NCBI GenBank assembly: GCA_934668695.1
Contig: CAKUOD010000001.1
Location: forward strand, 62,001-126,000
DNA: 64,000 bases
Source of the DNA: an uncultured Collinsella sp.
GTDB lineage: Bacteria > Actinomycetota > Coriobacteriia > Coriobacteriales > Coriobacteriaceae
Direction of reading: 5' to 3'
In this document: positions 7,329 to 16,449 of the stretch, in pieces
How the letters are laid out: the number at the start of each line of letters is the position of its first letter
Numbering within the stretch: the first letter of the stretch is position 1
Program-made: the position numbers and the translations under genes
Notes under the pieces: generated by a model
What the model saw: the letters and a program-made list of their open reading frames with translations, nothing else
The model's database searches: none
What the model was told of the DNA's origin: nothing

Positions 7329-8639
7329 ATGGACGAACTATTTCACGTCAGCGAGCGCAAGTCCACAATCGGGACCGAACTCCGCGCTGGACTGACAACG
7401 TTCCTGGCGATGGCCTACATCATCGCCGTCAACCCCGCGGTGCTCTCGGGCGCCGGCATCGATGCAGGAGCGCTCGCTTGCGCCACCTGCCTGGGCGCTG
7501 GCATCATGACCATCTGCATGGGCATCTTCGCCAACCGCCCGCTCGCCTGCGCGTCGGGCTTAGGCGTCAACGCGATGATCGCTGGAATCACCACCACCGT
7601 CTGCGGCGGTGACTGGCACGTGGCCATGAGCGTCATCTTCCTTGAGGGCGTCGTCATCTTGCTGCTCGTGCTTTGTGGCCTGCGCGAGGCCATCATGGAC
7701 GCCATCCCGGTTGTCCTGCGTCACGCCATCTCGGTGGGTCTGGGCCTGTTCATCGCCATGATTGGCCTGTGCGATGCCGGCATTATCACCGCTGGCGCCG
7801 GTACACTCGTCGGTCTGGGCGACATCACCTCCCCCACCTTCATCGTCGGCATCATCTCCATCCTGGTGACAGTCGCCCTCGCCTGCCGCAACGTCCCCGG
7901 CTCGCTGCTCATCGGCATCGTCGTCGCCGTCATCGCCGGTATCCCCCTAGGTGTGACCCAGGCTCCGACCGGTATCATCGCCCCGCTCGACTTCTCGAGC
8001 ATCGGTGGCCCCATCGCCGACGCCGGCGGCGCGCCCGCCATCGTCAAGGTCCTTACCGACCCCGCGCTCCTCGTCATCTCGTTCTCGCTGCTCATGAGCG
8101 ACTTCTTCGACACCATGGGCACCGCGATGGCCGTGGCCAAGCAGGGCGAGTTCCTCACCGACGACGGCAACGTCGAGAATATCAAGGAGATCCTGATCGT
8201 CGACTCCGCCGCCGCTGCTGTGGGCGGTTTCATGGGCGTCTCTTCCATCACCACCTTCGTCGAGTCCACCTCCGGCGCCGCCGACGGTGGCCGCACGGGC
8301 CTCACCTCCGTCACCACCGGCGTGTTGTTCATTCTCGCCGCGTTCTTCTCCCCCGTCGTCTCCATCGTTTCCAGCGCCGCCACCTGCGGTGCCCTGGTCT
8401 ACGTCGGCTACCTCATGATGAGCGAGGCCTCCGAGATCGACTGGTCCGATGTTTCGCAGGGCTTCCCGGCGTTTATGATCGTCGCCGGCGTGCCCTTCAC
8501 CTACTCCATCTCCGCCGGCATCGGCCTGGGCTTCATCGCCTACGTGGTCGTCGCGCTCTTCAAGGGCGAGGCTTCCAAGATCAAGCCGCTCATGTGGATC
8601 GCAGCTCTTGCTTTCCTCGTCTACTTCTTCGTGGCGTAA
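7329..8639 (+). CDS. NCS2 family purine permease (AzgA-like)
   Basis: A 436-residue protein with 12 or more membrane segments. GLTTFLAMAYIIAVNP near the N-terminus and MSDFFDTMGTAMAV in the middle are typical of the AzgA/hypoxanthine-guanine branch of NCS2. The start at 7329 follows GGAAAGGG; a longer reading from 7284 has no ribosome site. The likely role is proton-driven uptake of hypoxanthine, guanine or adenine; the exact base cannot be told. A hairpin terminator follows at 8666. I looked for a purine riboswitch in the 190-base leader and did not recognise one. Confidence 0.88.
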   Translation: MDELFHVSERKSTIGTELRAGLTTFLAMAYIIAVNPAVLSGAGIDAGALACATCLGAGIMTICMGIFANRPLACASGLGVNAMIAGITTTVCGGDWHVAMSVIFLEGVVILLLVLCGLREAIMDAIPVVLRHAISVGLGLFIAMIGLCDAGIITAGAGTLVGLGDITSPTFIVGIISILVTVALACRNVPGSLLIGIVVAVIAGIPLGVTQAPTGIIAPLDFSSIGGPIADAGGAPAIVKVLTDPALLVISFSLLMSDFFDTMGTAMAVAKQGEFLTDDGNVENIKEILIVDSAAAAVGGFMGVSSITTFVESTSGAADGGRTGLTSVTTGVLFILAAFFSPVVSIVSSAATCGALVYVGYLMMSEASEIDWSDVSQGFPAFMIVAGVPFTYSISAGIGLGFIAYVVVALFKGEASKIKPLMWIAALAFLVYFFVA

Positions 8640-8665
8640 CGGCAAAGCTGTCAAAGCAGAGCGCC

Positions 8666-8706
8666 AAAGCGCGGAGTCGCAGCAAGCGGCTCCGCGCTTT
8701 TCTTTT
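8666..8706 (+). terminator. Terminator after the NCS2 permease
   Basis: AAAGCGCGGAGTCGC (8666-8680) pairs with GCGGCTCCGCGCTTT (8686-8700) with one mismatched position, followed by TCTTTT. Confidence 0.85.
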
Positions 8707-8846
8707 AAAGCCAGGCAACGCATAGGCGCACGATGGATTGCTTCCCGAGTTTTGGACATTTTGCCCTCCAAACGGCACTACCGCCAGCTATATCCTGCAG
8801 ATACGCTGAATCTAGTCGTATAGGCCCTATGAGAACGGGAGCAACC

Positions 8847-10631
8847 GTGGCAGCCTTGTTCACGACCCCCAAACGCAATGACACTACCGCCGGAACCCAT
8901 GTTGCCGAACCCGACGTTCGCCGTCGCATAGGACTCGCGCACGGCAGCTGGCGCCGCGTGACGCGCCGCACCGTTGTAGGCGCCGTATGCGCGCTTACGG
9001 TAAGCTCGCTGCTCATGCCGAGCGTCTCGCTCGCAGCGGAATGGGTCAAGGTCGGCGGTAACAAGTACAACACCGCGGCGAGCGACGAAGCCGGTACCTG
9101 GTCGTGGGACGGCGCCGACGACTTGAAGCTCAACAACTATAACGGCGGCGAGATCCAGGCCGCAGGCAAGCTCAACGTGAATTACTCGGGAACCAACATC
9201 GTCACTGCCGAATGGATCGAAAGCATCAACGTTTCTCATGGCACTAACGAGAATGCCGAGCTCAATATCCAAGGCGACGAGGGCGGCACGCTCAGCGTGA
9301 CATCTACTGAGGACGCTATCCTCTCCACGGGTAATATCAACATCGACGGAGCCGGATCCGTCAACGCCACGAGCACTGGGTTTGATGCCATCAATGCCGG
9401 GGGTGATCTCGCTATCAAAGGTTCGGGCAACGTCAACGCCACGGGTGCATCGGATGGCATCAGGGCAAACGGCAATATCACGATTGACGACAGCGGAGCC
9501 GTCACCGCCAGGGCTACCAAGGACAAGGGTATTGGAACCGACAAGAACCTCACCATCAAGGGTGGCGGGACGGTCGAGGCAAGCTCAGCCGATGGTGAGG
9601 CCCTTTGGAGCGGCGGCAATATCAACATCTCGGACGGCAGCCAGGTCAAGGCAAGCTCCGAGAAAGACGCTGCCGTCGAGGCCAAGGGCAGCCTCGCAGC
9701 CACAAACGCCTCCCTCAACGTAAACGGTGTTGAGTATGGCGCCTATGGCCGCAAGGGCATCACCCTCGATCATGCAAACGTGACGGTCCGTGCAGGTAAA
9801 GGCAGATACGGTGGCGCCAACGCCCTCTTCACCTGCCAGGACGACATCGTCGTCAAGAACGGCTCCACCGTGGACGCGTTTGCGGAAGGCGAGGTTTCGG
9901 CTGCATTCTCCACCAGAAACGATCGACCCAACGAGAAGGGCGGCCACATCTACATCAGCGACTCCGTTGTCAAGGCCATAGCCCGCTATGTCGAGAACGG
10001 CGACGGCCCCATCCCCTACAGCGAAAACCAAGATGGCGAGACGAGGCGCGAACCCCAAGGCGAGAACATCGGCATCATCGCCCAGACCAGCGAGGGCGTC
10101 ACACCCGCAGTCATCTCGATCATCCGCAGCAAGGTAACGGCCGAAGGAGATACAGCGGCAATCTTTGCCCGTGCCATGAGCGCTGACGGCAAGACAATCG
10201 GCACCATCAAGATTGAGAACGCCGCCATCCAGACGCCCGAAGGCGGCAAGGTCATTGACTATCGCAAGCTCCGTGACGGCATCTACGAGGCAGGCCAAGC
10301 CATCGGCACGGGCGACGCCACGGTCGACTCCCTCTATATCAAAGCAGTCGCCAAAAGCACGACCACCGCACCTCCCGAGGTAGCCAAGCCGGAAGACCCC
10401 AAGCCCGACGAGACCAAGCCCGCAGAAAGCAAGCCCGCGGAGTCCAAGCAGAACCCCAAGCCTGAGGGCTCAAAGCCGACCAAGGCCGTTGCGGCTTCAA
10501 CCACGAAAGCCAAGACTACCGGCGTGCTCGCGGCAACCGGCGACACCTCGGGTGCGGTCATCGTGGCAACCGTCCTTGCGGGAACAGCCGCTATCGCCGC
10601 AGGCACCATGGTGAGCCGCAAGCGCTCATAG
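8847..10631 (+). CDS. Cell-wall-anchored surface protein with about six 24-residue beta-helix-like repeats
   Basis: About 594 residues from the GTG at 8847 (GGGAG 5 bases upstream; an ATG at 8829 is the alternative). A long basic N-region with RRVTRRTVVG leads into a signal peptide ending near SLAAEW. Residues about 110-290 hold repeats of roughly 24 residues such as GNINIDGAGSVNATSTGFDA, GNITIDDSGAVTARATK and NLTIKGGGTVEASSADGEA, a pattern of parallel beta-helix proteins. A Pro/Lys/Glu-rich wall-spanning stretch follows (about 510-555). The C-terminus has a sorting signal: LAATGD, a hydrophobic stretch, then SRKRS. LAATG replaces LPxTG, so a class E-like or non-canonical sortase is inferred. 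Probable adhesin or carbohydrate-contacting protein; the ligand is unknown. Single gene. Confidence 0.85.
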   Translation: MAALFTTPKRNDTTAGTHVAEPDVRRRIGLAHGSWRRVTRRTVVGAVCALTVSSLLMPSVSLAAEWVKVGGNKYNTAASDEAGTWSWDGADDLKLNNYNGGEIQAAGKLNVNYSGTNIVTAEWIESINVSHGTNENAELNIQGDEGGTLSVTSTEDAILSTGNINIDGAGSVNATSTGFDAINAGGDLAIKGSGNVNATGASDGIRANGNITIDDSGAVTARATKDKGIGTDKNLTIKGGGTVEASSADGEALWSGGNINISDGSQVKASSEKDAAVEAKGSLAATNASLNVNGVEYGAYGRKGITLDHANVTVRAGKGRYGGANALFTCQDDIVVKNGSTVDAFAEGEVSAAFSTRNDRPNEKGGHIYISDSVVKAIARYVENGDGPIPYSENQDGETRREPQGENIGIIAQTSEGVTPAVISIIRSKVTAEGDTAAIFARAMSADGKTIGTIKIENAAIQTPEGGKVIDYRKLRDGIYEAGQAIGTGDATVDSLYIKAVAKSTTTAPPEVAKPEDPKPDETKPAESKPAESKQNPKPEGSKPTKAVAASTTKAKTTGVLAATGDTSGAVIVATVLAGTAAIAAGTMVSRKRS

Positions 10632-10695
10632 ACAGCTTTGACCTTTAACGCACGGGACGGCACCCACAGAAGTGCTAGCCTGCACACCGTTTAGC

Positions 10696-10737
10696 AACGC
10701 CACCGCCAAGCTCCACTCCGGCGGTGGCGTTTTTCAT
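10696..10737 (+). terminator. Terminator of the surface protein gene
   Basis: AACGCCACCGCC (10696-10707) pairs with GGCGGTGGCGTT (10720-10731); a T run follows. Confidence 0.85.
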
Positions 10738-10843
10738 TTGCGCCCGCGCGGCGCACGCGAATGTTCTTGATGCTGTCCAACCGGCATACGCTGGCGTGCG
10801 ACAATTGAGGCTGCCGATATCACAACACTGAGAGAAGCCCGTC

Positions 10844-11509
10844 ATGGAAGCGCATCAAAAGCAGATAACCGTTTATTCGAATCATACGGAAAGCGCGCCT
10901 GTCATCTACCTTCCTGTGGTCGTGGGCGACGGCAGCGAGGTTTATGAGTGTTGCCGAGAGCTCGACTGCACGCCGTTCACCCTTGTTGCCATTGGCGGGC
11001 TCGATTGGAATCGTGAGCTGAGCCCCTGGGCATGCGACGGTACCGTGCGCGATGCCGATCCCTTTGGTGGGCAGGCGTCTGAGTTTCTCGATGAACTGCT
11101 GAATCAGATAATCCCAGAGGTCGAATCATCACTTCCCTGCCCGCCCACCTGGCGCGGCATTGCCGGTTACTCATTGGCGGGCCTCTTTTCGCTTTGGACC
11201 CTCTGGCAGACCGATGCCTTTGACCGCGCCGCAAGCGCATCGGGATCGCTGTGGTTTCCCGGTTTTATCGACTACGCGCACGAGCATACGATGCCGAACG
11301 CGCCCGATGCCGTCTACCTGTCACTCGGTAAAAAGGAAACCAAGACGCCCAACCGCATGATGCGGCACGTACTCGACGATACGCGCGCGATGGAAGAGCT
11401 GTTTATCGAGCGTGACATTTCAACAACGCTGGAGCTCAACCCCGGCAATCACTTTGCCCAAACTGACCTGCGCATGGCACGCGGCATCCACTGGATACTG
11501 ACGCATTAA
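10844..11509 (+). CDS. Alpha/beta hydrolase (esterase, Fes/D-type fold)
   Basis: A 221-residue protein with the nucleophile elbow GYSLAG, here with the pattern WRGIAGYSLAGLFSLW found in enterochelin-esterase-like and predicted esterase families. A conserved SGSLWFPGF follows, and a late NPGNHFAQ supplies the likely catalytic His. No signal peptide, so probably cytosolic. AGAGAAG precedes the ATG. Members cleave esters of various acids; the substrate is unknown. It converges on the uracil permease, and the two share the terminator at 11507. Confidence 0.75.
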   Translation: MEAHQKQITVYSNHTESAPVIYLPVVVGDGSEVYECCRELDCTPFTLVAIGGLDWNRELSPWACDGTVRDADPFGGQASEFLDELLNQIIPEVESSLPCPPTWRGIAGYSLAGLFSLWTLWQTDAFDRAASASGSLWFPGFIDYAHEHTMPNAPDAVYLSLGKKETKTPNRMMRHVLDDTRAMEELFIERDISTTLELNPGNHFAQTDLRMARGIHWILTH

Positions 11510-11552
11510 AAATGGCGTCCACGCGTACATACGCATGGACGCCATTTTTAAT
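11507..11552. terminator. Bidirectional terminator between esterase and uracil permease
   Basis: AAAAATGGCGTCCA pairs with TGGACGCCATTTTT around the loop region near ACGCGTACATACGCA. A and T runs on both sides let it serve both convergent genes, and it overlaps the esterase stop codon. Confidence 0.85.
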
Positions 11553-11569
11553 TTGGCTGAACGCAGCTA

Positions 11570-12904
11570 CTATTCAGCAGCCTCCTCAAGCTCGGAGACA
11601 TCAAACTCAAAGTCGTTACCCGGCAGGATGGCGTTGAGCACAATGCCCACCAGCGAACCCACGGCAAGGCCCGAAAGCGAAATCGTCGCGCCGCCCAGCT
11701 CCAACACGATGGCGCCGGCGGTGCTGTACGCAATGCCGAGCGAGAGCACGAGCACCAGCGCGGCAACGAGCACGTTGCGGTTGTTCTGGAAATCGACCTG
11801 GTTCTCGATGAGGTTGCGGACGCCCACAGCGCTGATCATGCCGTAGAGCACGAGCGACACGCCGCCGATGACGCACGCCGGCATGGCCGCAATGACCGCG
11901 GCGAACTTGGGGCAGAACGAAAGCACGATGGCGCAGCACGCGGCAATGCGGATCACACGCGGATCGAACACACGCGTCAGGGCAAGGACGCCGGTATTCT
12001 CGCCATAGGTGGTGTTTGCCGGAGCACCAAAGAGCGAGGCCAGGATCGTGGCAAGGCCATCACCGAGCAGCGTGCGATGCAGACCAGGATCGGCGATGTA
12101 GTTGCGCTCGCAGGTAGAGCCGATAGCCGAGATGTCGCCAATATGCTCGATCATGGTCGCGAAGGCCAGCGGCATGATGGTGATGATGGCCGTCGTGGCA
12201 AGACCGCTATCGAACTGCGGACCAAAGAGCGCAAACACGGTGTTGTCCCATGCAATGGGCAGGCCGACCCACGGAGCGGCCGCAACGCCCGAAAAATCAA
12301 CTTCGCCCAGTGCCGCCGCAACGGCATAACTCACCACGACACCCAGCAAAATCGGCACGATCTTGACCATGCCGCGCCCCCAGATGTTGCAGATCACGAT
12401 AACGGCGACGGCAATGACGGCAACGAGCCAGTTGGTCTGGCAGTTGGCAATGGCAGAGCTCGCCAAGATCAAGCCGATGGAAATAACGATGGGACCAGTC
12501 ACTACCGGCGGAAAGAAGCGCATGACGCGCTTGGCACCAAATGCGCGGAACAGCGCCGCCAGCACCGGATAGAGCAGGCCGGCGCAGGCTACGCCCAGGC
12601 AGGCGTAAGGTAAAAGCTCCGTCTCGCCGTTGGGCGCAATCGCGGCATAGCCCGCGATGAAGGCAAACGACGAGCCCAGGAAGGCCGGCACCTTACCGCG
12701 CGATAGAAAATGAAACAGCAGCGTGCCGATGCCGGCGAACAGAAGCGTCGCCGAAACGGAAAGACCGGTGAGCACGGGCACAAGCACCGTGGCGCCAAAC
12801 ATCGCAAACATGTGCTGCAAACCCAACACAAACATGCGCGGGCGGCCGAGCGATGACGCATCATAGATGGCATCGGCGACGGCGGGCGTCGAAGACTGGG
12901 ACAT
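11570..12904 (-). CDS. uraA: Uracil permease (NCS2, UraA-like)
   Basis: A 444-residue membrane protein with about 14 segments. LGLQHMFAMFGATVLVPVLTG at the N-terminus, FALFGPQFDSGLA, MIEHIGDISAIGS and GAPANTTYGENTGV are hallmarks of uracil/xanthine NCS2 permeases of the UraA branch. The ATG at 12904 follows AAAGGAC. The C-terminal tail is acidic (ELEEAAE). Predicted function is proton-coupled uracil uptake for pyrimidine salvage. A weak CGGGCA/TGCCCG dyad lies in the leader (about 12930-12955); I could not assign it to PyrR control. Confidence 0.9.
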   Translation of the reverse strand: MSQSSTPAVADAIYDASSLGRPRMFVLGLQHMFAMFGATVLVPVLTGLSVSATLLFAGIGTLLFHFLSRGKVPAFLGSSFAFIAGYAAIAPNGETELLPYACLGVACAGLLYPVLAALFRAFGAKRVMRFFPPVVTGPIVISIGLILASSAIANCQTNWLVAVIAVAVIVICNIWGRGMVKIVPILLGVVVSYAVAAALGEVDFSGVAAAPWVGLPIAWDNTVFALFGPQFDSGLATTAIITIMPLAFATMIEHIGDISAIGSTCERNYIADPGLHRTLLGDGLATILASLFGAPANTTYGENTGVLALTRVFDPRVIRIAACCAIVLSFCPKFAAVIAAMPACVIGGVSLVLYGMISAVGVRNLIENQVDFQNNRNVLVAALVLVLSLGIAYSTAGAIVLELGGATISLSGLAVGSLVGIVLNAILPGNDFEFDVSELEEAAE

Positions 12905-13025
12905 GGAAGTCCTTTCGAATGGAAGGGCGCCCGGGCATAGCGAATTACCTGCCCGAACGATACGATCCGAACCATTGTATGCGATGTAGCCCCAATCACG
13001 CCCGCCGCCCCGACGAACGGTAGCG

Positions 13026-14159
13026 TTACTTCCAGACGCGCTCGGCAATACGCCTGACCAGCGCAATCTTTGCCCACTGCTCGTCCTCGGTCAGCTTATT
13101 GCCAATCTCGCAGCTGGCAAAGCCACACTGCGGAGACAGATACAGGTTCTCGAGCGGCACGTACTTTGCCGCCTCGCGGATGCGCTCGACGATAACATCC
13201 TCGTTCTCGAGCTCTGCCGCCTTGGTGGTCACCAAGCCCAGCACGACCTTCTTGCCGGGAGCAACGTACTTGAGCGGCTCAAAACCGCCGGCGCGCGGCG
13301 TATCGAACTCCAGATAGAACGCGTCGACGTCCTCGTTGGCGAACAAGTACGGCGCGATGGGGTCATAGCCACCCTCGAAAGCATAGGTAGAGTGGTAGTT
13401 ACCACGGCACACGTGTGTGTTAATGACCAGGTCATCGGGCTTACCCTCGATAGCCGCATTGTTGAGTGCCACGCCCAGCTCGCTCACCTTTTGCAGGTCG
13501 ACCGGGCTCATGCCGGTCTTGGCGACAAAGTCGGTATCGCAGTAGATACCCCAGGTGCAGTCATCAAACTGGATGTTGCGGCAGCCCGCAGCGTACAGGT
13601 CGGCAATCACGGTACGATAGGCGGCTGCGATGGCGTCGGCAAGCTCCTCGTCGGTCTTATAGACGGCGCGCAGGCTCTCTTGCTGACCATCGCAGCGATC
13701 GAGCGTAACCTCGGAGAAGGTCTGGATCGGTGCCGGGATGGTCTGGCGCGCGACCTGGCCCTCGCCCTCGAGGGCTTTGACAAACTTAAAGTGTGCAACG
13801 AAGGGGTGGTTCTCGCCGCTGATGGGGCCGGTCACCACGGCGGTATCGGCCGTGGTCTCCTCGTCGTGGAACATATAGCCGGTGCGCGAGGTGCGGCGCT
13901 CGACGCCGTTGAGACCCCACATAAAGTCGAGGTGCCAGTAGCTGCGGCGGAATTCACCATCCGTGATCACCTGCAGGCCGGCGGCCTTCTGCTTGGCCAC
14001 CAAGTCGCGAATGGCCTCGTCCTCAACGGCCTTAAGGCCGGCGTCGTCGAGCGTACCCGCGGCATGGGCGGCACGGGCGTCCTTTACGGTCTGCGGGCGC
14101 AGAAAGCTGCCGACGATATCGGCGCGAAACGGCGCGTTCAGCTGGGTCAAAGTGCTCAT
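13026..14159 (-). CDS. MetE C-domain-like cobalamin-independent methionine synthase family protein
   Basis: A 377-residue TIM-barrel protein of the YxjG/YxjH type (MetE catalytic domain without the N-terminal domain). IVGSFLRP at the start, ITDGEFRRSYWH, INTHVCRGN (likely zinc His and Cys) and QCGFAS (second zinc Cys) are visible. GGGAGA precedes the ATG at 14159. Family members transfer a methyl group to homocysteine or related thiols; the short forms may use donors other than methyltetrahydrofolate-triglutamate. It lies 151 bases downstream of a LysR gene on the same strand, which may regulate it. Confidence 0.82.
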   Translation of the reverse strand: MSTLTQLNAPFRADIVGSFLRPQTVKDARAAHAAGTLDDAGLKAVEDEAIRDLVAKQKAAGLQVITDGEFRRSYWHLDFMWGLNGVERRTSRTGYMFHDEETTADTAVVTGPISGENHPFVAHFKFVKALEGEGQVARQTIPAPIQTFSEVTLDRCDGQQESLRAVYKTDEELADAIAAAYRTVIADLYAAGCRNIQFDDCTWGIYCDTDFVAKTGMSPVDLQKVSELGVALNNAAIEGKPDDLVINTHVCRGNYHSTYAFEGGYDPIAPYLFANEDVDAFYLEFDTPRAGGFEPLKYVAPGKKVVLGLVTTKAAELENEDVIVERIREAAKYVPLENLYLSPQCGFASCEIGNKLTEDEQWAKIALVRRIAERVWK

Positions 14160-14310
14160 AGGTATCTCCCTTTGCAATTGGTTGCTTTAACGAGACAGAG
14201 TATGAGCGCTCTAACAGCCATCGTAAAATATGCATTTATTTCTGTTCGCCATAGGTATTATCTATATAACAAACAATAGGGATGCGGCTCGCACGCGCGG
14301 TCCGCACGGG

Positions 14311-15207
14311 TTAGATATGCTGACGGATTGCGTCGATATAGGCCCGGCCGTAGCGGGTGAGCGTCGTGTTCTTGCGCGTGATAATACCGATCTCCATATA
14401 CTCGTCCACATCGAGCGGAATCGAGATAATGCCGGGACCGTTGAGCTCATGGCTGATCACGCCCGAGCATACTGTATAGCCGTTAAGGCCCATGGCCAGG
14501 TTGAACAGCGTCGCGCGGTCGCGCACGCGGATGTTCTTGCGGCGTTCAAACGTCGAGGTCAGCTCCTCGGAATAATAGAACGAGTTATAGCTTCCCTGCT
14601 CATAGGACAGGAAAGGGTAATCTTCCAGATCCTCGAGCGTTACGCTGGAGCGGCCCGCCAGCGGATGCTCGGCACACACGAAAACGTGCGGCGCGGCGCA
14701 GAAGAGCCCTTCGAATACGAGCTCGTTGGCCGCCAGCATGCGCTCGATAACCTCGCGATTGTGCTCGGACAGGTACAGGATGCCCAGCTCGCTTTTCATG
14801 TGCGCAACGTCTTCGATAATCTCGTGGGTCTGTTCCTCGCGCAGGGTAAAGTCGTAGCGCGCGGCATCGAACTCGCGAATCACATCGACAAACGCGTTGA
14901 CGGCAAAGGAGTAGTGCTGACAGCTCACGCTAAAATGTGGCACTTGCTCGGACGCGCCTTTGTACTTGTCCTCGAGCAGATCGGCCTGATCGAGCACCTG
15001 GCGCGCGTAACCCAAAAAGGTCTCGCCTTCCTCGGACACAATAACGCCCTTGTTGGTGCGCTCAAAGATATGAACGCCCATCTCGTTTTCGAGCTCACGG
15101 ATCGATGCGGTAATCGAAGGCTGCGACACAAAAAGGCGGCGCGAGGCCTCGGTGATGCTGCCACACTCGGCGACCTTGACGACATATCTGAGCTGCTGGA
15201 GCTTCAT
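14311..15207 (-). CDS. LysR family transcriptional regulator
   Basis: 298 residues starting MKLQQLRYVV, with a classic LysR HTH (GSITEASRRLFVSQPSITAS, residues 17-36) and an effector domain. GGGAGGCC lies ahead of the ATG at 15207. The C-terminal half resembles regulators of sulfur and methionine metabolism in length, but the effector is not identifiable. It begins 10 bases after the HAD gene stop, so the two are co-transcribed, with the MetE-like gene next. Control of that methyltransferase is a reasonable inference. Confidence 0.85.
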   Translation of the reverse strand: MKLQQLRYVVKVAECGSITEASRRLFVSQPSITASIRELENEMGVHIFERTNKGVIVSEEGETFLGYARQVLDQADLLEDKYKGASEQVPHFSVSCQHYSFAVNAFVDVIREFDAARYDFTLREEQTHEIIEDVAHMKSELGILYLSEHNREVIERMLAANELVFEGLFCAAPHVFVCAEHPLAGRSSVTLEDLEDYPFLSYEQGSYNSFYYSEELTSTFERRKNIRVRDRATLFNLAMGLNGYTVCSGVISHELNGPGIISIPLDVDEYMEIGIITRKNTTLTRYGRAYIDAIRQHI

Positions 15208-15217
15208 AGTGGCCTCC

Positions 15218-16126
15218 CTAGGCGTTCGCGACGTGCGGACCCGCCGCATCTGCCTGGCGCATAAACGACGGCATCTCCCCCGTAGCAGCGCAGGCGGCAA
15301 TCTGGTGTAGGGCCGCGGCAACCGCATCGTCTGCCGCGGCGCCGATATGCCAGCGCGCGGCGGCCGTGACGGCCTCGTTGGCGTTGGCGACTGCAACGGA
15401 GCTGGGGACGGCATCAATCATGGGCAGGTCGTTATCGGAGTCGCCGAACACGGCCACCTCGTCGGGCGTAAGGCCCAGAGCGCGCGCCAGTTCCAGCGCA
15501 GCGCAGCCCTTGTCCCAACCGGCCGGAAGAATGTCGAACAGGCGCACGCGATTGTTGGGGAACACGAGCGAGAGCTCCGGCACCTCGGCGGCAACGCGCT
15601 CACGCAGCTCGGCGAGCTCCTCACGCGAGCGGGCGCTCCAGATATTGGCCTTGTATACCGGGGCATCGTCGAATACGGGGCGGCACGGGGCCTCTTCGCC
15701 CTTGAGCCACGCGTTTCCGCCCGACTCCATGGCGCGGCGCACGCGCTCGGGGTCGCGCGTCACGCAATAGGCGTCGTTGTCCCAAAAGTCATCGCCCAGG
15801 CTGTAGACCTTTAGATACGTATCGTCGGTCTCTTGCTCGAGGTAGTCGGCCAGGCGCATCAGGGCGTCGTTGTCGGTTGCACGCGAAGCGACTACCTCGC
15901 CGTCGACAAACATCACCTGCCCGTTGCAAAACGCACCGGTCGAGAAGCACTCGGAGCGATTGCGGAACATCCAGCCCATCGCGGACGGCTGACGGCCCGA
16001 AACCGGGCCAAAATGCAGGCCCGCTGCCTGCATAGCATGAATGCCATCGATGGCATAGTCGCTGGCGCCGTCTTGTCCAGCGGGAATCAGCGTATCGTCC
16101 ATATCGGTCAGCACAAGTTTAATCAT
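15218..16126 (-). CDS. HAD superfamily hydrolase (Cof type)
   Basis: 302 residues. LVLTDMDDTLI (motif I, nucleophile Asp in DMDDT), SGR near residue 42, and the late motif FGDSDNDLPMI identify a Cof-type HAD phosphatase with a type C2 cap. Start at 16126 (MIKLVL) preceded by AGGGGGCCCT. Such enzymes dephosphorylate sugar phosphates, nucleotides or cofactor precursors; the substrate is unknown. First gene of a probable HAD-LysR-MetE-like unit. Confidence 0.85.
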   Translation of the reverse strand: MIKLVLTDMDDTLIPAGQDGASDYAIDGIHAMQAAGLHFGPVSGRQPSAMGWMFRNRSECFSTGAFCNGQVMFVDGEVVASRATDNDALMRLADYLEQETDDTYLKVYSLGDDFWDNDAYCVTRDPERVRRAMESGGNAWLKGEEAPCRPVFDDAPVYKANIWSARSREELAELRERVAAEVPELSLVFPNNRVRLFDILPAGWDKGCAALELARALGLTPDEVAVFGDSDNDLPMIDAVPSSVAVANANEAVTAAARWHIGAAADDAVAAALHQIAACAATGEMPSFMRQADAAGPHVANA

Positions 16127-16165
16127 AGGGCCCCCTCGGTCATTCTCATCCCGTCTATTGTACCG

Positions 16166-16266
16166 ACCTGCCAAAAAGGGACAGGTTTATTTTGGCAGGT
16201 TTTATCTGGGAAAACGCACGCCCCAGTTGGTACCTGCCAAAATAAACCTGACCCTTTTTGGCAGGT
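16166..16266. repeat. Large palindromic repeat, family B (two 35-bp arms)
   Basis: Arms 16166-16200 and 16232-16266 are reverse complements with a single mismatch. Each arm also begins ACCTGCCAAAA and ends TTTTGGCAGGT, so each is itself a dyad around GGGACAGGTTTA. The spacer is 31 bases. A single-arm relative occurs at 36665-36708. The element sits between the HAD start and the TPP riboswitch. Probably a non-autonomous mobile palindrome. Confidence 0.85.
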
Positions 16267-16294
16267 GCGCTAGTATAGGGGACAACAGATTCGA

Positions 16295-16386
16295 TGCGGG
16301 AGTGCCGGCGGTGCAAACCACAAGGCTGAGAGGGCAATGGGCCCAATCCTTTGAACCTGTCAGTTAATGCTGGCGTAGGGAGCATG
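16295..16386 (+). ncRNA. TPP riboswitch (THI element)
   Basis: The conserved parts appear in order: GGGAGTGCC, AAGGCTGAGA, a variable stem (GGGCAATGGGCCC), TTTGAACCTGTCAG and TTAATGCTGGCGTAGGGA. This matches the thiamine pyrophosphate aptamer. It precedes thiM, and the terminator hairpin immediately after it provides the off state. Confidence 0.97.
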
Positions 16387-16396
16387 CCGCCTTTAC

Positions 16397-16428
16397 AGGG
16401 GCGCTGTCTATGCACAGCGCCCCTTTTC
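16397..16428 (+). terminator. Riboswitch-controlled terminator ahead of thiM
   Basis: AGGGGCGCTGT (16397-16407) and ACAGCGCCCCT (16414-16424) form an 11-bp stem followed by TTTT. It lies 10 bases past the TPP aptamer, so TPP binding probably ends transcription here. Confidence 0.9.
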
Positions 16429-16449
16429 TATGCCAAGGAGGCATGTGCA

